A stretch of DNA of 8,415 nt from JANXDG01 sp964561135 (lineage in GTDB: Bacteria > Elusimicrobiota > Endomicrobiia > DTEH01): NCBI GenBank assembly GCA_964561135.1, contig CAZLOB010000080.1:1-8415 (forward strand), given 5' to 3'. Positions 5,374 to 8,415 of this stretch are shown here, in pieces. Numbering within the stretch: the first letter of the stretch is position 1; the number at the start of each line of letters is the position of its first letter. The translations under genes were made by a program, and so were the position numbers. The notes below the pieces were generated by a model. The model was not told the origin of the DNA and did not search any database. It saw only the letters and a list, made by a program, of their open reading frames with translations.

Positions 5374-7446
5374 ATGCTCTACCAAATATTACAACAAATG
5401 CCGATATTAGGTATAACAATTATAGGAGGTATAATTGGACTCATTTTTGTTTGGTATCTAAGTAGGAAAGTTTTGTTAGCTGATCCTGGAAATGAACAAA
5501 TGCGAACCATTGCATCATTGGTTCGTAGAGGAGCAATAGCGTTCCTCACAAGAGAGTATAAAACGGTATTTTATTTTATAGTTTTATTATTCATTATAAT
5601 TTTCTTTGGCATTGCTAAGAAAACAGCAATAGCATTCCTTGTCGGTGCTTTTTGTTCTATGTTAGCAGGTATTATCGGGATGAACATTTCAACACTTTCC
5701 TCTTCTCGTACAGCTGAAAAATGTAAGTTATCTTTTAATGAAGCGTTGGATATTGCATTTCCGGGTGGTGCAGTGATGGGATTGTCTGTGGTAAGTTTAG
5801 GTCTTTTTGGGTTGGGGGTAGTTTATTTAGCATTTATTTGGTATCTTATACAAACAGGTTCTAGTTTAGAACAAGCAATTTATGAAGCAACTGCTATGAT
5901 TGTAGGGTTTTCAATGGGTGCAAGTTCTATAGCATTGTTTGCTCGTGTAGGCGGTGGAATTTATACAAAAGCAGCTGATGTTGGTGCTGACCTTGTAGGA
6001 AAAGTTGAGAAAGGTATACCTGAAGACGATCCAAGAAACCCAGCTGTTATCGCTGACAATGTTGGTGACATGGTAGGCGATTGTGCAGGCATGGGGGCAG
6101 ATTTGTTTGAATCTTATATAGGTGCAATTATTTCCGGATTAGTTATTGCAATTTTTAATCTTAATAATCCAAAAGCTGCAATGTTATGTCTATTACTTTC
6201 AGTTGCTGGTATTTTAGCATCAATAATTGGAGTGTTTTTTGTAAGAACAAAGACAGAGCAAGACCCACAAGTTGTTCTTAATAAAGGATTAATTGCATCA
6301 GTAGTTTTTTATATTTTATTTTCATTAGTAATAATAATTGGCTGGTATAAAGACATAAATGCGTTTTGGCCTGTTTTATGTGGGTTAATAGCAGGAATGT
6401 TGGTTGGGTTTGTTGCACAGTATTATACCTCAGGAAAAGTAGTAAAAAATATAGCAGAACAAGCTAAAACTGGCCCCGCTACTGTTATTATTGAAGGTAC
6501 TGCTGTTGGCATGTTGTCAACAGTTTTACCTTTAGTTGCAATAGCAATAGCTACAATTGTAGCATACAAACTACAAGGTGTATTTGGAATAACATTAGCT
6601 GCTATAGGTATGCTTGCTCTTACCGGGACAACAGTTGCAATAGATGCATACGGACCTATTGCTGATAATGCTGCAGGTATAGCAGAAATGGCTCATATGG
6701 GTCAAGAAGTTCGCCGTAGGGCAGAACGTCTTGATGCTGTAGGTAACACAACAGCTGCTGTAGGGAAAGGGTTTGCAATAGGTTCTGCTGCACTTACTGC
6801 GTTAGCATTGTTTTCTGCATACGCAGAAACCGTAGGATTAGGTATTTCAGGACTTAACATTTTAGATGCGAAAGTTGTCGCTGGAATGTTTATTGGATGT
6901 ATTATGCCGTTTTTTTTAATTTCAAAAACTTTACAAGCAGTAGGTCGTGCTGCATACTCTATCGTGGAAGAGGTTAGAAGACAGTTTAGAGAAATACCAG
7001 GACTTTTAGAAGGTAAAGCATTACCTGATTCTGCTAAATGTGTTGATATTACCACACAAGCTGCATTAAAGAAAATGCTTCTACCTGGACTTTCAGCAAT
7101 CATAGTTCCTATAATTATAGGTATTTTATTAGGAAAAGAATCTTTAGGTGGGTTTCTTGCAGGTTCACTTATTACAGGTGTTCCTTTGGCGATATATCTT
7201 GCGAATGCAGGTGGTGCATGGGATAACGCTAAAAAATATATTGAAGAAGGTAATCTAGGTGGTAAAGGTTCTGACCCACATAAAGCTTCTGTTGTAGGAG
7301 ATACAGTAGGTGACCCGTTTAAAGACACATCTGGACCATCTTTAAACATTTTGTTAAAACTTATGTCAGTTGTATCACTTGTTTTTGGTAGTACATTGAT
7401 TTATCTTCATGAACAAATTGTTAGACTACTTCCATTTTTAAAATAA
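5374..7446 (+). CDS. hppA: Membrane-bound pyrophosphatase, K+-dependent, probably Na+-pumping
   Basis: This 690-residue integral membrane protein couples PPi hydrolysis to ion transport across the cytoplasmic membrane. It has many hydrophobic helices (the family has about 16) and the full set of substrate motifs. These include GGGIYTKAADVGADLVGKVE (193-212), PEDDPRNPAVIADN (216-229) followed by GDxVGD, and GPIADNAAGIAEMA. The C-terminal motifs are GGAWDNAKKYIEEG and SDPHKASVVGDTVGDPFKDT. In GNTTAAVGKGFAIGSA (457-472) the key position is Ala461, the form linked to K+ dependence; K+-independent enzymes have Lys there. Glu246 in ADLFESYIGA occupies the position seen in Na+-pumping members such as Thermotoga, whereas plant H+ pumps have the Glu about one helical turn later. 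Na+ transport is therefore likely, though dual or H+ transport is possible. One oddity is Met233, where DNVGDNVGD normally has Asn. Length is typical. Confidence 0.96.
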   Translation: MLYQILQQMPILGITIIGGIIGLIFVWYLSRKVLLADPGNEQMRTIASLVRRGAIAFLTREYKTVFYFIVLLFIIIFFGIAKKTAIAFLVGAFCSMLAGIIGMNISTLSSSRTAEKCKLSFNEALDIAFPGGAVMGLSVVSLGLFGLGVVYLAFIWYLIQTGSSLEQAIYEATAMIVGFSMGASSIALFARVGGGIYTKAADVGADLVGKVEKGIPEDDPRNPAVIADNVGDMVGDCAGMGADLFESYIGAIISGLVIAIFNLNNPKAAMLCLLLSVAGILASIIGVFFVRTKTEQDPQVVLNKGLIASVVFYILFSLVIIIGWYKDINAFWPVLCGLIAGMLVGFVAQYYTSGKVVKNIAEQAKTGPATVIIEGTAVGMLSTVLPLVAIAIATIVAYKLQGVFGITLAAIGMLALTGTTVAIDAYGPIADNAAGIAEMAHMGQEVRRRAERLDAVGNTTAAVGKGFAIGSAALTALALFSAYAETVGLGISGLNILDAKVVAGMFIGCIMPFFLISKTLQAVGRAAYSIVEEVRRQFREIPGLLEGKALPDSAKCVDITTQAALKKMLLPGLSAIIVPIIIGILLGKESLGGFLAGSLITGVPLAIYLANAGGAWDNAKKYIEEGNLGGKGSDPHKASVVGDTVGDPFKDTSGPSLNILLKLMSVVSLVFGSTLIYLHEQIVRLLPFLK

Positions 7447-7505
7447 AAAAAGAATTAATTAGAAAACATTTTAAACGCAGTCTATTTTAGGAAGAAATTT
7501 AAAAT

Positions 7506-7510
7506 GGAGG
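7506..7510 (+). promoter_or_regulatory. Ribosome binding site deciding the ssb start
   Basis: GGAGG lies 8 nt before ATG 7519. An in-frame ATG at 7504 overlaps this site and has its own weaker AGGAAG 9 nt upstream (7489-7494), so it remains an alternative. It would add five residues, MEEEF. Confidence 0.65.
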
Positions 7511-7518
7511 AAGAATTT

Positions 7519-7926
7519 ATGAATCTTGTAATTTTTTCCGGAAATTTAGCAAAAGATGCGAAAATTGTTATAACTTCTACTGGGAAACAATTTTGTGTAA
7601 CAACTTTAGCGATAAGAGAAGACCTACGGCCTGAAGGGAAACCAGCAGTTTTCGTTGATATTATCATTTGGGGTGAAAGAGCAGTAAAACTTGCAAAATA
7701 TCTCACAAAAGGAAAGGCAATATCTGTAACAGGAAGGTTAGAGCTGATAAAAACACAAAGTAATAATACAGTTTATATAACCCCCCGTGTTGTGGTTAAC
7801 AAGTTAGAATTTTTGGGAAGGAAAAACATTGAATCTGTTACTGCTGCTGAAGATGTAAAAGAAGAAGTATCTGTTGAGGATACACAAACAACAGAGTTTG
7901 CATCTGAGGAAGAAGTTCCATTTTAA
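7519..7926 (+). CDS. ssb: Single-stranded DNA-binding protein
   Basis: This 135-residue protein binds single-stranded DNA during replication, repair and recombination. An OB-fold covers about residues 1-103. It starts with the family-typical MNLVIFSGNLAKD, continues with FCVTTLAIRED, FVDIIIWGERAVKLAKYLTKG and ISVTGRLE, and ends with the strand NKLEFLGRK. A short, Glu/Thr-rich linker then leads to the acidic tip SEEEVPF, matching the DDIPF-type tail that recruits partner proteins. The length is short for an SSB because the linker is small. The start at ATG 7519 is favoured by the strong GGAGG and the family N-terminus. In many bacteria ssb is next to rpsF and rpsR; here it follows hppA by 72 nt and precedes a lipoprotein gene, so that neighbourhood is absent. 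It could be one of several SSB copies. Confidence 0.95.
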   Translation: MNLVIFSGNLAKDAKIVITSTGKQFCVTTLAIREDLRPEGKPAVFVDIIIWGERAVKLAKYLTKGKAISVTGRLELIKTQSNNTVYITPRVVVNKLEFLGRKNIESVTAAEDVKEEVSVEDTQTTEFASEEEVPF

Positions 7927-7939
7927 TTTATAAATAAAT

Positions 7940-7944
7940 GGAGG
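7940..7944 (+). promoter_or_regulatory. Ribosome binding site for the LPP20-like lipoprotein
   Basis: GGAGG lies 9 nt before ATG 7954 and supports that start. Confidence 0.7.
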
Positions 7945-7953
7945 ATAAAATCT

Positions 7954-8415
7954 ATGAACAATGTAAAACTCACAATATTTCTTATGTGTATCCTAACAAT
8001 TTTTTCCTGTGGTCCTAAACAACCACCATCAGTAAGAAAAGAAGTTGAAAAAGAGTATGAAGAAGCAACACCGTTTGTTCAACTGCCTGAAGAAGTAACT
8101 GGTGAGATAGTTACAGGTATAGGTTTTTCTGAGAAACGTGCAAACTTAGCGTTAGCAAGAGAAGCTGCAATAACATCAGCAGTAGCAGATCTTGCAAGAA
8201 AAGTTGAAGCAAAAGTAGAAGCTGTATGGAAACGTACAATGGCTGACTGGGCTGAATATAAAAAAGAAGATGTCGATGAAGCAATGTCTGTCGAAGAAAT
8301 GAAGAACATGACAAAAGTTATTATTGATACAGAACTCAAAGGTCCTTGGCTTTTACAAGAAAAAATTCATAAACCAACTGGTAGATATTGGGTACGTATA
8401 CTTTTGTCTGGTTCA
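7954..8415 (+). CDS. LPP20-like lipoprotein, 3'-truncated by window edge
   Basis: Only the first 154 residues are present; the frame is still open at the window end. The N-terminus is a lipoprotein signal peptide: a Lys5, a hydrophobic core LTIFLMCILTIF, then Ser18-Cys19. Cys19 is the likely lipidated residue after signal peptidase II cleavage, although Phe at -2 is not the preferred residue. A charged linker of about 30 residues follows. Next comes the LPP20-type pattern, a GIGF turn (55-58), then a long Ala-rich helix with regularly spaced Ala (LALAREAAITSAVADLARKV, 65-84), and later a GRYWVRILLSGS strand. Proteins of this family are found at the outer membrane or periplasm in bacteria with two membranes, and their functions are mostly unknown. 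The gene has its own GGAGG site, 27 nt after ssb. The family call rests on pattern; the missing C-terminus limits it. Confidence 0.8.
   Translation, partial: MNNVKLTIFLMCILTIFSCGPKQPPSVRKEVEKEYEEATPFVQLPEEVTGEIVTGIGFSEKRANLALAREAAITSAVADLARKVEAKVEAVWKRTMADWAEYKKEDVDEAMSVEEMKNMTKVIIDTELKGPWLLQEKIHKPTGRYWVRILLSGS

Noticed and set aside
6702..7349. A 215-codon open frame on the reverse strand
   Set aside because: It lies entirely within hppA, opposite conserved pyrophosphatase motifs, has no ribosome binding site I can see, and its translation has no recognisable domain.
8079..8339. Reverse-strand open frames opposite the lipoprotein gene
   Set aside because: The forward frame has a signal peptide, lipobox and ribosome binding site. 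The reverse frames are Ser- or Leu-rich reflections of the Ala/Lys/Glu-rich gene.
1..8415. CRISPR arrays, insertion sequences, attachment sites
   Set aside because: No spaced direct repeats, transposase or integrase motifs, or tRNA 3'-end duplication were seen by eye.

Overview
The window is AT-rich (roughly one third G+C by eye) and reads as an anaerobic bacterium's chromosome. Every supported gene lies on the + strand with very short gaps. Bacterial markers are a tRNA-Trp(CCA), ribosomal protein L33, a bacterial SSB with an acidic tail, a lipoprotein signal and clear Shine-Dalgarno sites. The mix of a molybdopterin formate dehydrogenase, an archaeal-type phosphoglycerate mutase, a K+-dependent membrane pyrophosphatase and an LPP20-like lipoprotein fits a deep-branching anaerobe or uncultured phylum. 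I cannot name the lineage from sequence alone.

Layout: (1) 3-1867, the C-terminal part of a formate dehydrogenase alpha subunit, overlapped by a divergent mobA that would finish its bis-MGD cofactor. (2) 1886-2386, a DUF151/bifunctional nuclease family protein. (3) 2413-4216, cofactor-independent phosphoglycerate mutase (ApgM type) followed 4 nt later by a four-cysteine flavodoxin-fold protein that probably starts at TTG. (4) 4252-5018, two small genes almost touching: an Ig-like beta-sandwich protein of unknown function and a stand-alone protein with a C-terminal MshEN/GspE_N domain. (5) 5035-5292, tRNA-Trp and rpmG, without the secE-nusG genes that often accompany them. (6) 5374-7443, a membrane-bound pyrophosphatase whose motifs indicate K+ dependence and probably Na+ transport. 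(7) 7519-7926, ssb. (8) 7954 to the edge, the start of an LPP20-like lipoprotein.

The metabolic genes suggest formate oxidation or CO2 reduction, glycolysis or gluconeogenesis through 2-/3-phosphoglycerate, and energy saving from pyrophosphate. No rho-independent terminator hairpin is evident between any two genes, so long multi-gene transcripts are plausible. No mobile element, CRISPR array or direct repeat was seen. I found no convincing new multi-gene system. The least explained items are the Ig-like/MshEN gene pair and the altered nucleotide-binding loop of MobA.
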